This document shows, in pieces, positions 53,901 to 63,005 of a stretch of DNA of 64,000 bases (position 1 is the first letter of the stretch; every line of letters begins with the position of its first letter). Made by a program: the position numbers and the translations under genes. Source of the DNA: an uncultured Prevotella sp. (GTDB lineage Bacteria > Bacteroidota > Bacteroidia > Bacteroidales > Bacteroidaceae); contig CAMPYJ010000001.1 in NCBI GenBank assembly GCA_946998205.1, forward strand, positions 75,246-139,245. The letters run 5' to 3'. The notes beneath the pieces are model-generated. The model was given only the letters and a program-made list of their open reading frames with translations. It did not search any database and was not told where the DNA came from.

Positions 53901-56466
53901 TGTACACCACATGCACCTGCCTGTCAGACGAGCCAAACAACACATACACCGGCTTGTCCCCGTGCGGGAAGGTGTCTGACGTGACATAAAAGAAATCGGA
54001 GGTCTTGACAACGGGTTTCTTGTCATCAAGAGAGAAGGTAACAAACTTCTGTTCAAGCGTATCATTGCCGCAAATGGCGACTAAATGATGCTCGCCCGAA
54101 GACAGATTCTTCAATCCCTGTACGGTAGGCTCATTGGTTTTTACCGAATAAGCATGCCCGTCTATCGTATAATTAACTTGTCCATCGACAGGCCGACCGG
54201 CGTTATTGATGTACCTGAAGGTCACAGACGGGATGCTGTCTCGCAAGCTTTGAGCCGGCAAGTTACAGGTGAGCAAGGTTGGTTTGTCGCTCAATGGCAG
54301 ACGGGTTTCGGCCGAATGGCTCTCTCCGCCCGCGTCGGTGACATCGACATGAACCTCGAACGAATAGTAACGGGCAACGTGACTGCTGTATTCATCAGGC
54401 ATCTCCATCGGCACGGGAACCGTGAAGCGTCCGTCACCGTCGGTCACCAAGGTGTCTTTGGCGACCATGACTTCCCGATCTTTATTCATACGATAGAACC
54501 ACCACATGGCAGGTCTGCGCACAACCGTATAACTAACTTTGGCCGATTGCACAGGAACGCCAGCGAAACTCTTCACATGTCCAACTACATTCACAGTGTC
54601 ACCGGTTTGATATTTCTCTTTCACTTCATCGAAAGAGACTTGGAAGGTAGGACGTTTATATTCTTCGACAGAAAAGTATTCGTAACCGTTGTTGCCAAAG
54701 TTCGTGCGCAATGAGAACATGCCGGTAAGTCCAGAGGATGGCAAAACAAAGTCGGTTGAAGCGGTTCCAAAATCGTCCGTAACCACCTCTTTCGTGGCTA
54801 CAACTTTATAATTGGCATCACGCAACGTCAAAGTCATGGTCTGACGGCCAACAGCCTCTGTACGTTCGTCATCCACCCTTCGGTAAACGATGGCGGCGGC
54901 ATGCACGGTCTGTCCAGGACGATAGATGCTTCGATCCGTATAAAGCTCAACCTGCGGACGGCTTGGCGTTCTATCTTTCGGAAATTGTCCATACGCATTG
55001 AAATCAGTCTCCTCGCAAGTTTGGTCCTCATCGGTATAAGGATAAATGGATTGATTGAACGACCTACCCATTTCGTACACCACCTCACCTTGCGCATTGC
55101 AGGTCAAGGTTTGGGAATGCCGCTTGTCGTCATAATCGTTACCGTATGTGATTCTGATCTTTGCGTTCGGCAAGGGCTGTCCCGTGGTCGCACTCACCGC
55201 GGCGAATCGCACCCTGTTGTTGGGCAGTTTCTGTGACATGAGATACATATCGCTGACCCGTAACAGGGCTCGCTGTGGCTTGATGGACTTGTTGCCGGTG
55301 GTCATCTCCACGAGATACACGCCAACTGGCAGGCCTTTGATGGTCATCGTGTCGCGCATGACCTGATAGTCTGGCAAACCAACGTATCGCTTTGAGGCTG
55401 CGTATACCGGTGTTTTAGAAACAATATGCGACTTGATTTTCGCATAGTCATGCGGGTCATTGGGATCAAATGAGGTATCGCCTTTCAAATTGAGTCGCCA
55501 CACCGACATGTCCAACTGATCGATATTGCAGATTTGCATGATGACCACCTGCCGCTCCTTGTTGGGAATCTGGACGCTTTCACCCAGTGAAAGATGGAAC
55601 ATTGGTAATGTCAGCCGTTCCTTGGCGTTGCGCAGTATGTTCATACGAGGCCACGCTCCCCATTGAGCCAGCGCATAATTGATGTAGTTCATCTTGCTTT
55701 CGGCAGAAGCATCGTCGGCCTGTTCCATGAAACGATAGCGCTCTATGGCCAGTTCACCAGCCACGGGGAGATCTTTATAGCGGTCAATCAACGAATCGAT
55801 GGTCAGCAGGTATTTTGACTTCCTCACCTGCATCACGCCCCCATCCCTATCTTGCCGCACGCGCAGCAAGGCCGTGACGCACGCTGCAGGACGGTTCTGA
55901 TGTTTCTGATAATAATCGTGCAGCATCCCATAAGCCCGGGCTTCCATGCCCAGCACATGCAAGAGATCGTTGCCAAAAATCCTGCTGTCGATGCCTTCTG
56001 TCACCATGGGCACATATTCCGAGGCCTTGTGAGCCGCCAGCAAGTCGGGATGCGACAAGGATTTACGGTAATACTCCTCACTCAACTCCTTACTGTTGTC
56101 AGACAATCGCGCATTCTCCCGATAGAGACGACCTAACGATGATTGATAAACAGCCGCCAGTACCGGATCGCGTTTCTCAGCCTTCCGCATTCCTGCGACC
56201 AGTCTTTCAACCTCTATCGTCAACGAGTCGGGCGACACTTGACCTGCGATGGAGCCGTGCAGCAATTCGGCTTTCAAGAGATGTCCGTATCGTTTATCGG
56301 CCCGTGCTTTGTTTATAATCTTCCTCAGCACGTTCATGGACGTTTTAGGCAGGTCCATGAGCTGGGACTCCGCATATTGCTTCCAAAGCACGGAATAACT
56401 GTCAGCCATCATCCGAGACGGCAACACCAGTAAAGCCGCCATCAACATCATCATGAATTTTTTCAT
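50935..56466 (-). CDS. Bacterial alpha-2-macroglobulin-family protein lacking the thioester
   Basis: This protein of about 1843 residues is secreted (signal segment MKKFMMMLMAALLVLPSRMM); the in-frame ATG at 56544 lacks this context and would overlap the intergenic leader. It has the macroglobulin order: N-terminal helical part (about residues 20-300), MG2-type domain with VELYTDRSIYRPGQTVHAAA, further beta domains, the alpha-2-macroglobulin domain LPESVTTWQFMGLAHDKMMR and the thioester-domain helices with NPAWLMVQALPAM and LQNPDGSFSWWKGMSGS. The usual CxEQ thioester is absent; the equivalent place reads TPDADNAISLAAAYY. Such proteins may trap or inhibit proteases in the periplasm. It overlaps the DUF1573 operon. 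Confidence 0.88.
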   Translation of the reverse strand: MKKFMMMLMAALLVLPSRMMADSYSVLWKQYAESQLMDLPKTSMNVLRKIINKARADKRYGHLLKAELLHGSIAGQVSPDSLTIEVERLVAGMRKAEKRDPVLAAVYQSSLGRLYRENARLSDNSKELSEEYYRKSLSHPDLLAAHKASEYVPMVTEGIDSRIFGNDLLHVLGMEARAYGMLHDYYQKHQNRPAACVTALLRVRQDRDGGVMQVRKSKYLLTIDSLIDRYKDLPVAGELAIERYRFMEQADDASAESKMNYINYALAQWGAWPRMNILRNAKERLTLPMFHLSLGESVQIPNKERQVVIMQICNIDQLDMSVWRLNLKGDTSFDPNDPHDYAKIKSHIVSKTPVYAASKRYVGLPDYQVMRDTMTIKGLPVGVYLVEMTTGNKSIKPQRALLRVSDMYLMSQKLPNNRVRFAAVSATTGQPLPNAKIRITYGNDYDDKRHSQTLTCNAQGEVVYEMGRSFNQSIYPYTDEDQTCEETDFNAYGQFPKDRTPSRPQVELYTDRSIYRPGQTVHAAAIVYRRVDDERTEAVGRQTMTLTLRDANYKVVATKEVVTDDFGTASTDFVLPSSGLTGMFSLRTNFGNNGYEYFSVEEYKRPTFQVSFDEVKEKYQTGDTVNVVGHVKSFAGVPVQSAKVSYTVVRRPAMWWFYRMNKDREVMVAKDTLVTDGDGRFTVPVPMEMPDEYSSHVARYYSFEVHVDVTDAGGESHSAETRLPLSDKPTLLTCNLPAQSLRDSIPSVTFRYINNAGRPVDGQVNYTIDGHAYSVKTNEPTVQGLKNLSSGEHHLVAICGNDTLEQKFVTFSLDDKKPVVKTSDFFYVTSDTFPHGDKPVYVLFGSSDRQVHVVYTMIAGDRVIDSGTLEINNQLVKKKLNYLPQYDKGLLVNYAWVKNGKLYSHRQMIQKPQPDKRLMVTWKTFRNRLTPGQKEEWSLQITKPDGSPAQAQLMAVLFDQTLNEIRKHDWRLNTNYHPALPFTQWRGLDFAEAVLYGDAPIASLRERNLDFSHFGDVFASFGTRDEVFLVGYDPGVRIRGSRAMKAMPMSATAKQLGAMVLKSTAGGDNAREASADDAASESSEVPSRSPRPASRMSVRENLSETAFFFPALLSDDKGNVSLRFTLPESVTTWQFMGLAHDKMMRHGMLADEVVAQKTVMVQPNMPRFVRMGDHATLSARVISTSKRVVEGTVQLELLNPETEGVVFSKQQSCRLQPDTTVSVAFDFDVTRLLAAHPRLSLLIARVTVSGKGYSDGEQHYLPILPEKEWVTTTVPFTQHAPGTKTIDLKRLFPVDDAANRLTIEYTNNPAWLMVQALPAMGTPDADNAISLAAAYYANSIGRYLLNEAPQLKSTISLWKQEKGSETSLMSSLEKNQSVKTMVLEETPWVADANRESEQKRQLVSFFDPNTMDYRLNSALDKLKRLQNPDGSFSWWKGMSGSRYITTAVGVTLVRLNTLIGQQPNTKSLIDGTLRYLAKKAVEEVKRLRKLQAKGEKNLAPSELACHYLYMLALAGGQPTADSRYLLDLLSRKPVDLTIYGKANTAVILSLYGRDAQAKEYLQSVQEYSVYKEEMGRYFDTPRAQYTWCDYRIPSQVAAIEATKRLRPGDPSIEEMQRWLLQSKRTQAWDTPINSVNAVYAFLHGATEKLTQSSQDAVIKIDNQSVCLPTSTAGLGYVKVSKPGKGVRTLAVSKTSAGTSWGAVYAQFMQKSTEVASQSSGIKVTRTLLYNGKPATNLKVGDRVTVRIEIVADRDYDLVQLQDKRAACLEPIGQLSGYRQGCYRTPKDNATNYYFDRLGKGRHRLESDYYVDRTGTYQTGICTVQCAYSPEYNGREAAKTLNIQ

Positions 56467-56560
56467 ACCTTCACATTTGTTTTTATAAAAGACATAGGAA
56501 ATGTGCCAGAAGAAAAAAGGGCGGCAGCCCCATTGCGACGCCACTCACTCACGGTCAGCC

Positions 56561-57151
56561 TCACGCGCCGTCATCATTTTCTTCCGCGTCTGTTTCCGGC
56601 TCATCCCCCTCCGTGCTGTCCGTGTCCAACAGACTGTCTTTCCGAATAGACACTGCACCATGATTTGATATCTTCAAAACCAGAGGAACATACTCGTCAC
56701 TCATTTGGTCAGGCGAGCCGATGCTTACTGCGAAAATGAGGTTGTTGCCTTCAACCTTATCAAAAACGACACCTAACAACGCACTGTTCTTGCGATAAGA
56801 CTCATCCACATAGTTCACGAAATCAGCTTTCGTAAACGTCTTGCTGTAAAACACGCTTTGGTCCTTTCGAACCACACTCAGCTTAATCTTATTATCATAA
56901 TATTTGTTGCCAGTCCCATCGTCAGCCAACGGCAGCGATGGGTCAGCCTGCCTTGACACATTCACATGATACACAGCCCCCAGCCATTCCACGGGAATCG
57001 ACTGTTCGTAGCCGCTCATGGATTGCGTAACTTTCTTCTTCACGGGTTTGGGCTTTTCCGCGATGATGGTCTTGTCTTGTTTCTTTTCTGAACAAGACAA
57101 GACGCCACCTCCAACCAACATCATTAAAAATAAACGTAAGAACAATCGCAT
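56561..57151 (-). CDS. DUF4738-type lipoprotein
   Basis: This 196-residue lipoprotein has signal MRLFLRLFLMMLVGGGVLSC with the lipid-modified Cys20. The core VEWLGAVYHVNVSRQADPSL, KYYDNKIKLSVVRKDQSVFY and LLGVVFDKVEGNNLIFAVSI matches my memory of the DUF4738 family of Prevotella and Bacteroides. It ends in an acidic tail. The function is unknown. It lies 29 nt after hisS and 94 nt before the macroglobulin gene. Confidence 0.75.
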   Translation of the reverse strand: MRLFLRLFLMMLVGGGVLSCSEKKQDKTIIAEKPKPVKKKVTQSMSGYEQSIPVEWLGAVYHVNVSRQADPSLPLADDGTGNKYYDNKIKLSVVRKDQSVFYSKTFTKADFVNYVDESYRKNSALLGVVFDKVEGNNLIFAVSIGSPDQMSDEYVPLVLKISNHGAVSIRKDSLLDTDSTEGDEPETDAEENDDGA

Positions 57152-57180
57152 GAATTGATTACACTTTAATTGTTTCCGGT

Positions 57181-58560
57181 CTACTTGCTTACTTTCCTGC
57201 TTAGAAAAACATCCATGAAATCAGAAACGGGAACCAACATTTGCTCTCCTGTTTTCATGTTTTTAAGCGTCATCTTATTTTCCTTCATCTCGTCCTCACC
57301 AGCCATGGCCACGAATGCGATTTGCTTTGCGTTGGCATAGCTCATCTGTTTTTTCATCTTTACCGCATCCGGGTACACCTCTGCGCTGACCCCATGCCTG
57401 CGAGCCTCATTGACCAAAGGCAAACAATAAGCCGTCTCTTTTTCACCGAAATTGATGAAAAGGATTTGGGTAGAGCTGGTTGTCTCGCTTGGATACAGGT
57501 CCAAGGCGTTCAGCACGTCATAGATACGGTCAGCCCCGAACGAGATTCCCACCCCACTCAATCCGGGCATGCCAAAGATACCCGTCAGGTTGTCGTAACG
57601 GCCGCCACCGGTGATGCTCCCGATAGAAACATCCTTAGCCTTTACTTCAAAAATGGCTCCGGTGTAATAATTAAGGCCGCGCGCCAAGGTCAAGTCAAGT
57701 TGTATCTCGTTGTGAAGCTGCATCGCCTTCAACACATCCAAGATATAGGCCACCTCTTCCACGCCCTTCAGTCCTGCCTGACTGTCTTTCAGCACATGCT
57801 TGATGACGTTGAGCTTTTCATCATTCGTCCCTTGAAGGGATATGATGGGTTGCAACTTCTCAATGGCGTTTGCGGAGATGCCGGCGTCAGCCAACTCTTG
57901 GTTGACATTTTCCAAGCCAATCTTGTCCAGTTTGTCAATGGCAACCGTGATGTCAACGATTTTATCCGCGGCGCCAATCATCTCTGCGATACCCGTCAGT
58001 ATCTTCCTGTTATTGATTTTGATGATTACCCTCACGCCGAACCTTTTGAACACCTCATCCACAATCTGCATCAATTCTACCTCATTGAGCAAGGAGTCCG
58101 ACCCCACCACGTCGGCGTCGCATTGGTAAAACTCCCGATACCGGCCCTTTTGCGGTCGGTCGGCGCGCCAGACGGGTTGAATTTGGTAACGCTTGAAAGG
58201 GAATTGAAGTTCATCATGATGCATGACGACATAGCGAGCGAAAGGCACCGTCAAGTCGTACCTAAGTCCTTTCTCACAAAGTTTCGCCGCCAGCTTCAGC
58301 GTATTTCTCTCCGCCAGCTCCCCATCGTCAACCTTCCGCAGGAAGTCACCCGAATTAAGGATCTTGAAAAGCAGCTTGTCTCCCTCCTCACCGTATTTGC
58401 CCATGAGGGTTTGAAGGGTTTCAAGGGCCGGGGTTTCTATCTGCTGAAAGCCATACAGAGAATAAACGTCTTTGATGGTGTTGAATATGTAATTGCGCTT
58501 AGACATCTCCATGGGCGAGAAGTCTCTTGTCCCTTTGACGATAGTTGGTTTGTTAGCCAT
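57181..58560 (-). CDS. hisS: Histidyl-tRNA synthetase
   Basis: This 459-residue class II synthetase charges tRNA-His. Motif 2 is RPQKGRYREFYQCDADVVG; histidine-specific blocks are LARGLNYYTGAIFEV and GGGRYDNLTGIFG. The anticodon-binding domain follows (about residues 360-455). The length is slightly above E. coli (424) and usual for Bacteroidetes. It is in the purA operon, 18 nt after purA. Confidence 0.96.
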   Translation of the reverse strand: MANKPTIVKGTRDFSPMEMSKRNYIFNTIKDVYSLYGFQQIETPALETLQTLMGKYGEEGDKLLFKILNSGDFLRKVDDGELAERNTLKLAAKLCEKGLRYDLTVPFARYVVMHHDELQFPFKRYQIQPVWRADRPQKGRYREFYQCDADVVGSDSLLNEVELMQIVDEVFKRFGVRVIIKINNRKILTGIAEMIGAADKIVDITVAIDKLDKIGLENVNQELADAGISANAIEKLQPIISLQGTNDEKLNVIKHVLKDSQAGLKGVEEVAYILDVLKAMQLHNEIQLDLTLARGLNYYTGAIFEVKAKDVSIGSITGGGRYDNLTGIFGMPGLSGVGISFGADRIYDVLNALDLYPSETTSSTQILFINFGEKETAYCLPLVNEARRHGVSAEVYPDAVKMKKQMSYANAKQIAFVAMAGEDEMKENKMTLKNMKTGEQMLVPVSDFMDVFLSRKVSK

Positions 58561-58578
58561 TTAATTTCTCATTTATCA

Positions 58579-59853
58579 TTAGTTTCTTACAATCGTTTGA
58601 TTACGGTCAGGTCCGATGGAGACAATCTTGACGGGTGTTTCCAAAAACTCCTCCAAAAACTTGATGTAATCCTTGAATTGCCGTGGAAATTCCTCCTCAC
58701 TGGTCATTTTCGTCAAGTCAGTGTGCCAGCCTTGCAGCTCTTTGTAAACAGGCTTCACGCCTTCAAGGTCGTAAGGCAGCTCGTTCGTTCGCGTGCCATC
58801 CTTCAGCTCATAACCCACACACGCTTTAACGACGTCGAATTGATCCAGCACGTCGCTCTTCATTAAAATAAGGTGGGTCACGCCGTTAATCATGACAGAA
58901 TAGCGCAACTGCACCAAGTCTACCCATCCGCAACGGCGCTCTCTGCCCGTCACGGCGCCGTATTCATGTCCGATGTCGCGGATTTTCCTGCCGTCCTCGT
59001 CGAAAAGCTCGGTTGGAAAGGGACCCGACCCCACGCGCGTGCAATAAGCCTTCATGATGCCATAGACGTTTCCTATCTTGTTGGGGCCAAGCCCGAGTCC
59101 GACACACGCCCCGGCACAAATGGTGTTGGAGGACGTCACAAACGGGTAACTGCCGAAATCAACATCCAGCATGGTGCCCTGCGCGCCTTCACACAAGACG
59201 CTTTTCTGCTCGCGGAGAAGACGATTTACCTCATGCTCGCTGTCAACGATGTTGAATTGCTTGAGGTACTCTACGCCCTCCATCCAATGCTTTTCCGTTT
59301 CTTCCAAATCAAAGTCCGTAAAGTGAAGGGCCTTCAACATGTCCAGGTGACGCGCCTTGTGAGCCTCGTATTTTTCCTGAAAGTTGTCAAGGATGTCTCC
59401 TACCCGCAAGCCGTTTCTCGACGTTTTGTCAGTGTATGCGGGACCGATGCCCTTGCCCGTGGTGCCCACCTTGCCTTTTCCCCGCGCGGCCTCGTACGCT
59501 CTGTCCAGCACTCTGTGCGTGGGCATGATGAGGTGAGCCTTCTTGGAGATGTGAATGCGGCTTTTCAATTCGTGACCACTCTTTTCCAGTTCTTCGGCCT
59601 CGTCCATGAAAAGATCCGGCGCGAGCACCACGCCGTTGCCGATGATGTTGACCTTTCCACCTTGAAAGATTCCCGAGGGAATGCTGCGAAGCACATATTT
59701 CTGCCCCTCGAACTCCAGCGTGTGACCGGCGTTCGGACCGCCTTGAAACCTGGCGACAACATCGTATTCCGGCGTAAGCACGTCGACCACCTTACCTTTT
59801 CCCTCGTCACCCCACTGCAAACCAAGGAGGACATCAACTTTACCTTTGTTCAT
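58579..59853 (-). CDS. purA: Adenylosuccinate synthase
   Basis: This 424-residue GTP-dependent enzyme makes adenylosuccinate from IMP and aspartate. GLQWGDEGKGKVVDVL is the P-loop and catalytic Asp region, with PNAGHTLEFEGQKYVL, GTTGKGIGPAYTDKTSRNGL, CEGAQGTMLDVDFGSYPFV and GRERRCGWVDLV all intact. It is 1 nt downstream of the Fur-type regulator, so translation is probably coupled. Confidence 0.97.
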   Translation of the reverse strand: MNKGKVDVLLGLQWGDEGKGKVVDVLTPEYDVVARFQGGPNAGHTLEFEGQKYVLRSIPSGIFQGGKVNIIGNGVVLAPDLFMDEAEELEKSGHELKSRIHISKKAHLIMPTHRVLDRAYEAARGKGKVGTTGKGIGPAYTDKTSRNGLRVGDILDNFQEKYEAHKARHLDMLKALHFTDFDLEETEKHWMEGVEYLKQFNIVDSEHEVNRLLREQKSVLCEGAQGTMLDVDFGSYPFVTSSNTICAGACVGLGLGPNKIGNVYGIMKAYCTRVGSGPFPTELFDEDGRKIRDIGHEYGAVTGRERRCGWVDLVQLRYSVMINGVTHLILMKSDVLDQFDVVKACVGYELKDGTRTNELPYDLEGVKPVYKELQGWHTDLTKMTSEEEFPRQFKDYIKFLEEFLETPVKIVSIGPDRNQTIVRN

Positions 59854-59854
59854 C

Positions 59855-60340
59855 TTATTTTATGTTTTTAGTTCTTTCTTTATTCATTTTCTTGCGGGTC
59901 ATCAGTGCCTGGCATGTACTGCAAACCCCGTAGATGTACAACGTGAACCCATCTTTCTTGAATCTTCTCAGCTTGGTCTCATTCACGGCTTCGGCGACTG
60001 ACGGGGCGTTAAACTCCGACACCTTGCCGCAAACCGTGCATATCTGACAACATTGGTTCTTGTTGTCACAGCACGACTCATACACCGTGCCGCCAGGCAG
60101 GCGGTGGCAGACCACAAGCCGCAGCTTTCTGAACAGTCTTAAGTTGTTGTAAAGGGTCGCCCTACTCACCCTGAAGTCGTGTTCCACGAGATATTGGTCC
60201 AACTCCTCCAAAGAAAAATGCCCCCTGATGCTGTAGACAGCGTCAAGGATGGCATACCTCTCCGGCGTTCTCCGAAGGTTGTTCGTTTCAAGATAATCAT
60301 CCAAAAGCTGCCTGACGGCGTTTCTGCCATTTTTTTTCAT
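59855..60340 (-). CDS. Fur-family metal-responsive repressor
   Basis: This 161-residue regulator has the winged helix at about residues 10-85 (LRRTPERYAILDAVYSIRGHF; SRATLYNNLRLFRKLRLV). The C-terminal half has CTVCGK and CSTCQ for a structural zinc site. The usual His-rich loop is replaced by a Cys-rich ESCCDNKNQCCQ, so it is not a textbook Fur; PerR, Zur or another subtype is possible. It heads the purA-hisS segment and has its own promoter with an inverted repeat at the -7 box. Confidence 0.88.
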   Translation of the reverse strand: MKKNGRNAVRQLLDDYLETNNLRRTPERYAILDAVYSIRGHFSLEELDQYLVEHDFRVSRATLYNNLRLFRKLRLVVCHRLPGGTVYESCCDNKNQCCQICTVCGKVSEFNAPSVAEAVNETKLRRFKKDGFTLYIYGVCSTCQALMTRKKMNKERTKNIK

Positions 60341-60353
60341 TTCCCGACATTAC

Positions 60354-60368
60354 AACTTTACAAAGTTA
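60354..60368 (-). promoter_or_regulatory. Promoter and candidate operator of the Fur-family gene
   Basis: The minus-strand -7 box TAACTTTG (60368-60361) overlaps AACTTT-AC-AAAGTT (60354-60367), a perfect 6-bp inverted repeat. Autoregulation by the Fur-family product is an inference. The Fur start codon is about 20 nt downstream. Confidence 0.5.
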
Positions 60369-60412
60369 CGATATTTCCTTGAAATACGGTTAGGCAAGGG
60401 CATATAAAATCT

Positions 60413-61021
60413 TCACGACAGCAAATTCAACCTGTTCTCGGCCATGTCACGGAAATCGTCACCAAGCTCTGCGAATTTATTCACGCAGTTCAACGCGGCG
60501 TGGCGCACGCCGGCGTTCTCACTGTTGAGCGCCAGGGCCACGTCATCCATGAATTCTTCGATTCTGCTTCCATGAGGATTTTCCCCTTTCATGAAGAGCC
60601 TTGACAGAACGAGATAGCCGCACATCCGCTCAACCTCACGGTTGGATTTCGTCCATCCGTAAGACAATTCAGCCGCATGACGCAGGTGTTGGAACAAATT
60701 AAAAGACGCCATTTCGGCCAAGTCTTGCGAATTGATTTCTCCCATCCATCTCTCCGCGAGTGCGTCATCCATTTCCCCCGCGGGCATGATGAGGGTAGCC
60801 AGAATCTTGCATTCACGCACGTTCTCCCGCCACAATGCCGCTGCGAGATCATGATTCTTGCCATACCGCCGCGCCATTTCCTGCAGGTCAGGCAGCGACG
60901 CCCCCCATATTATTTTATAGTCCACCCCCTTCTGGCGCATGGACTGCGAGGCCACGCCGTTCATCAACAGCCTGAACGAGCGCTTGATTTCCCTTACCGT
61001 TTCGTTTACGTCTTCACTCAT
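60413..61021 (-). CDS. AlkD-like DNA alkylation repair-family protein
   Basis: This 202-residue all-helical HEAT-like repeat protein resembles AlkC/AlkD DNA glycosylases: VDYKIIWGASLPDLQEMARRYG, ECKILATLIMPAGEMDDALAE and NLFQHLRHAAELSYGWTKSN are family-like. The catalytic Asp/Trp pair of AlkD is not obvious, so glycosylase activity is uncertain. Its start overlaps the DPP III stop by 8 nt. Confidence 0.7.
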   Translation of the reverse strand: MSEDVNETVREIKRSFRLLMNGVASQSMRQKGVDYKIIWGASLPDLQEMARRYGKNHDLAAALWRENVRECKILATLIMPAGEMDDALAERWMGEINSQDLAEMASFNLFQHLRHAAELSYGWTKSNREVERMCGYLVLSRLFMKGENPHGSRIEEFMDDVALALNSENAGVRHAALNCVNKFAELGDDFRDMAENRLNLLS

Positions 61022-62987
61022 CCGCCTCAGCCGCTTTAGAATACCTCATCATTTGATGAGCGTACGATTCCGTATAATCAAGTTTTATGTCTATGATGTC
61101 GCCCCTACCGTCATACTGCGGCTTCATCCAGGGATTGATAAATCCTTTATAGGGTGCGATGTCCAGTTTCTGATAGCGGCTCAGCACCTCCCTGTGCAAG
61201 TCTTCGTCTATGTCAACGGCGTATCTCTCAACGATGCCCCTTGCGGCCTCAAAGTCGCCCTCGCTCTTGATTCGCTGAATCTCTGCCAGCAGAGCGGCGA
61301 ACAGCTGTCTGAGTTTTTGATAATCGTTGATTTGAACGAAATAACGAACAGCATTATCTTCACCAACGCCCTGCCTTTCTACCATCGCCACCTCACCGTC
61401 GGCATGCGCCAACACCCACCGCGCGATGAGGGCGCGGTTGCGCATGTGGGCTTCCTCTATCTGACGGCCCTCCTTGATTCTGACCATCTGTGTCAGCAGG
61501 CCGTTCATCATGTAGGTGTAATACTGTGCTTTGAACGCCTCCGCGTTTGGCAGCAATCCCAACTCGACGAGTTTCTCATCCGCGATGTAATAAAGTCCGA
61601 ACAAGTCGGCCCTGGCTTCCTCAATGGTGTCACCGTAAGCGCCCAAGGCGTCACCGCCGACGCCCGGCAGCAGCCGTCCGCTGCCATGCCCCAGGCACTC
61701 ATGCAAATCAGTGTGCAAATCATCGCAGAGATCTCCATAACGGTTAATCAACTCCAGCGTTTCGTCATCAATCACAAACTCCTCATGCAGGCCGTTGCCT
61801 CTGGCCGCGTGGTTGTATGCCTCCGTGAGGTTTCCAATCGTCACGCTCTTGGAACCATACCTCGCCCGGATCCATTCCGCGTTCGGCAGGTTGATTCCTA
61901 TGGCCGACGACGGGTATTCGTCGCCGCCCAACATGGCCGCGCAGATGACGTGAGCGGTCACACCTTTCACCTTTTCTTTCTTGAAACGCCGTTCCACCGG
62001 TGAGTGGTCTTCAAACCATTGTGCATTTTTACTGATGAGTTGGGTGCGCTTGGTAGCCTCTAAATCCTTGTATTCTACAATCCCTTCCCAAGAGCCTTTC
62101 AATCCCAACGGATCGCCATAAACCTCTATGAAGCCATTGATGAAGTCTACCTGCCCGTCCTGTTCCTTGAGCCACTCTATGGAATATTCGTCGAACAGCT
62201 TCAAGTCGCCCGTCTCATAATATCGCATCAACAGCGAGATAATCTTCTTCTGCCGCTCGTTTTCGGCAAATTCCCGGGCCTTCCCCAACCAGTAAACTAT
62301 TCGCGTCAATTCCTTTCGGTACAGGCCACCGGTAGTGTACGGCATTTCTTTGACCACACCGTTCTCTTTCACCAGCTTGGTGTTCAGTCCGTGGGAAACG
62401 GGCTCGTCATCCGACGGCTGTCTCCGGGCCGCATAAAATTGCTCCACCTCCTTCTGGCTGACGCCTTCATAATAATTGCAGGCCGAGGTCAACACCAAGT
62501 CATCCCCGTCGGTCTTGTTGACGCACTTGGGCAAGACATCGGGGTGGAACATCACCGGAACGAGCTCGTCGAGCAGCTCTCGCACCGTTTGACGGGGCGC
62601 CAGGGGCAAGCGTGAGGCATCCGTTCCGCTCACCGCTTTTCTGAAAAAGGCTTCCGAGAACCCCGGCGTCATCTTCTCACTGCCGTAGTGATGATAAATA
62701 CCGTTAGAGAACCATACCCTCTTGAGATAGACCTCCAGGCTTCTGAAGTCGGCTCCGTCTCTCGCACCGGCATATTCCTCATACACAGCCTCAAGCACCT
62801 TTCGTATCTTCAGGTTATACTTGCCGAACTGGTCGGTCGTGATGTCCCTTCCCGCCAACGTGGCCTTTGCCAAAAAATAGATGTAAATCTTTTGCCTGAG
62901 CGTCAAGTTCTCAAACCCGTTCAGGCGATACCTCAGCATCTGCAAGTCGGCAAACCGCTCGTCTGAAAATTTAAATTCGCGTGTCAT
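61014..62987 (-). CDS. Dipeptidyl peptidase III (M49)
   Basis: This 657-residue zinc exopeptidase removes dipeptides from oligopeptide N-termini. The M49 hallmark HECLGH (residues 429-434) and EEARADLFGLYYI, which supplies the third ligand, are intact. KGSWEGIVEYKDLEATKRTQ and SSAIGINLPNAEWIR are also family-like. No signal peptide is seen, so it is cytosolic. It is in operon with the AlkD-like gene downstream and lies 18 nt after the AraC-family gene. Confidence 0.9.
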   Translation of the reverse strand: MTREFKFSDERFADLQMLRYRLNGFENLTLRQKIYIYFLAKATLAGRDITTDQFGKYNLKIRKVLEAVYEEYAGARDGADFRSLEVYLKRVWFSNGIYHHYGSEKMTPGFSEAFFRKAVSGTDASRLPLAPRQTVRELLDELVPVMFHPDVLPKCVNKTDGDDLVLTSACNYYEGVSQKEVEQFYAARRQPSDDEPVSHGLNTKLVKENGVVKEMPYTTGGLYRKELTRIVYWLGKAREFAENERQKKIISLLMRYYETGDLKLFDEYSIEWLKEQDGQVDFINGFIEVYGDPLGLKGSWEGIVEYKDLEATKRTQLISKNAQWFEDHSPVERRFKKEKVKGVTAHVICAAMLGGDEYPSSAIGINLPNAEWIRARYGSKSVTIGNLTEAYNHAARGNGLHEEFVIDDETLELINRYGDLCDDLHTDLHECLGHGSGRLLPGVGGDALGAYGDTIEEARADLFGLYYIADEKLVELGLLPNAEAFKAQYYTYMMNGLLTQMVRIKEGRQIEEAHMRNRALIARWVLAHADGEVAMVERQGVGEDNAVRYFVQINDYQKLRQLFAALLAEIQRIKSEGDFEAARGIVERYAVDIDEDLHREVLSRYQKLDIAPYKGFINPWMKPQYDGRGDIIDIKLDYTESYAHQMMRYSKAAEADE

Positions 62988-63005
62988 TCAGTGATGATGA
63001 GATGA

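Noticed and set aside
57241..58866. A 541-codon open frame on the plus strand opposite hisS and purA
   Set aside because: It is antisense to two core genes with all motifs intact and its translation has no recognisable domain.
58873..59871. A 332-codon plus-strand frame opposite purA
   Set aside because: It is antisense to an intact purA and has no motif.
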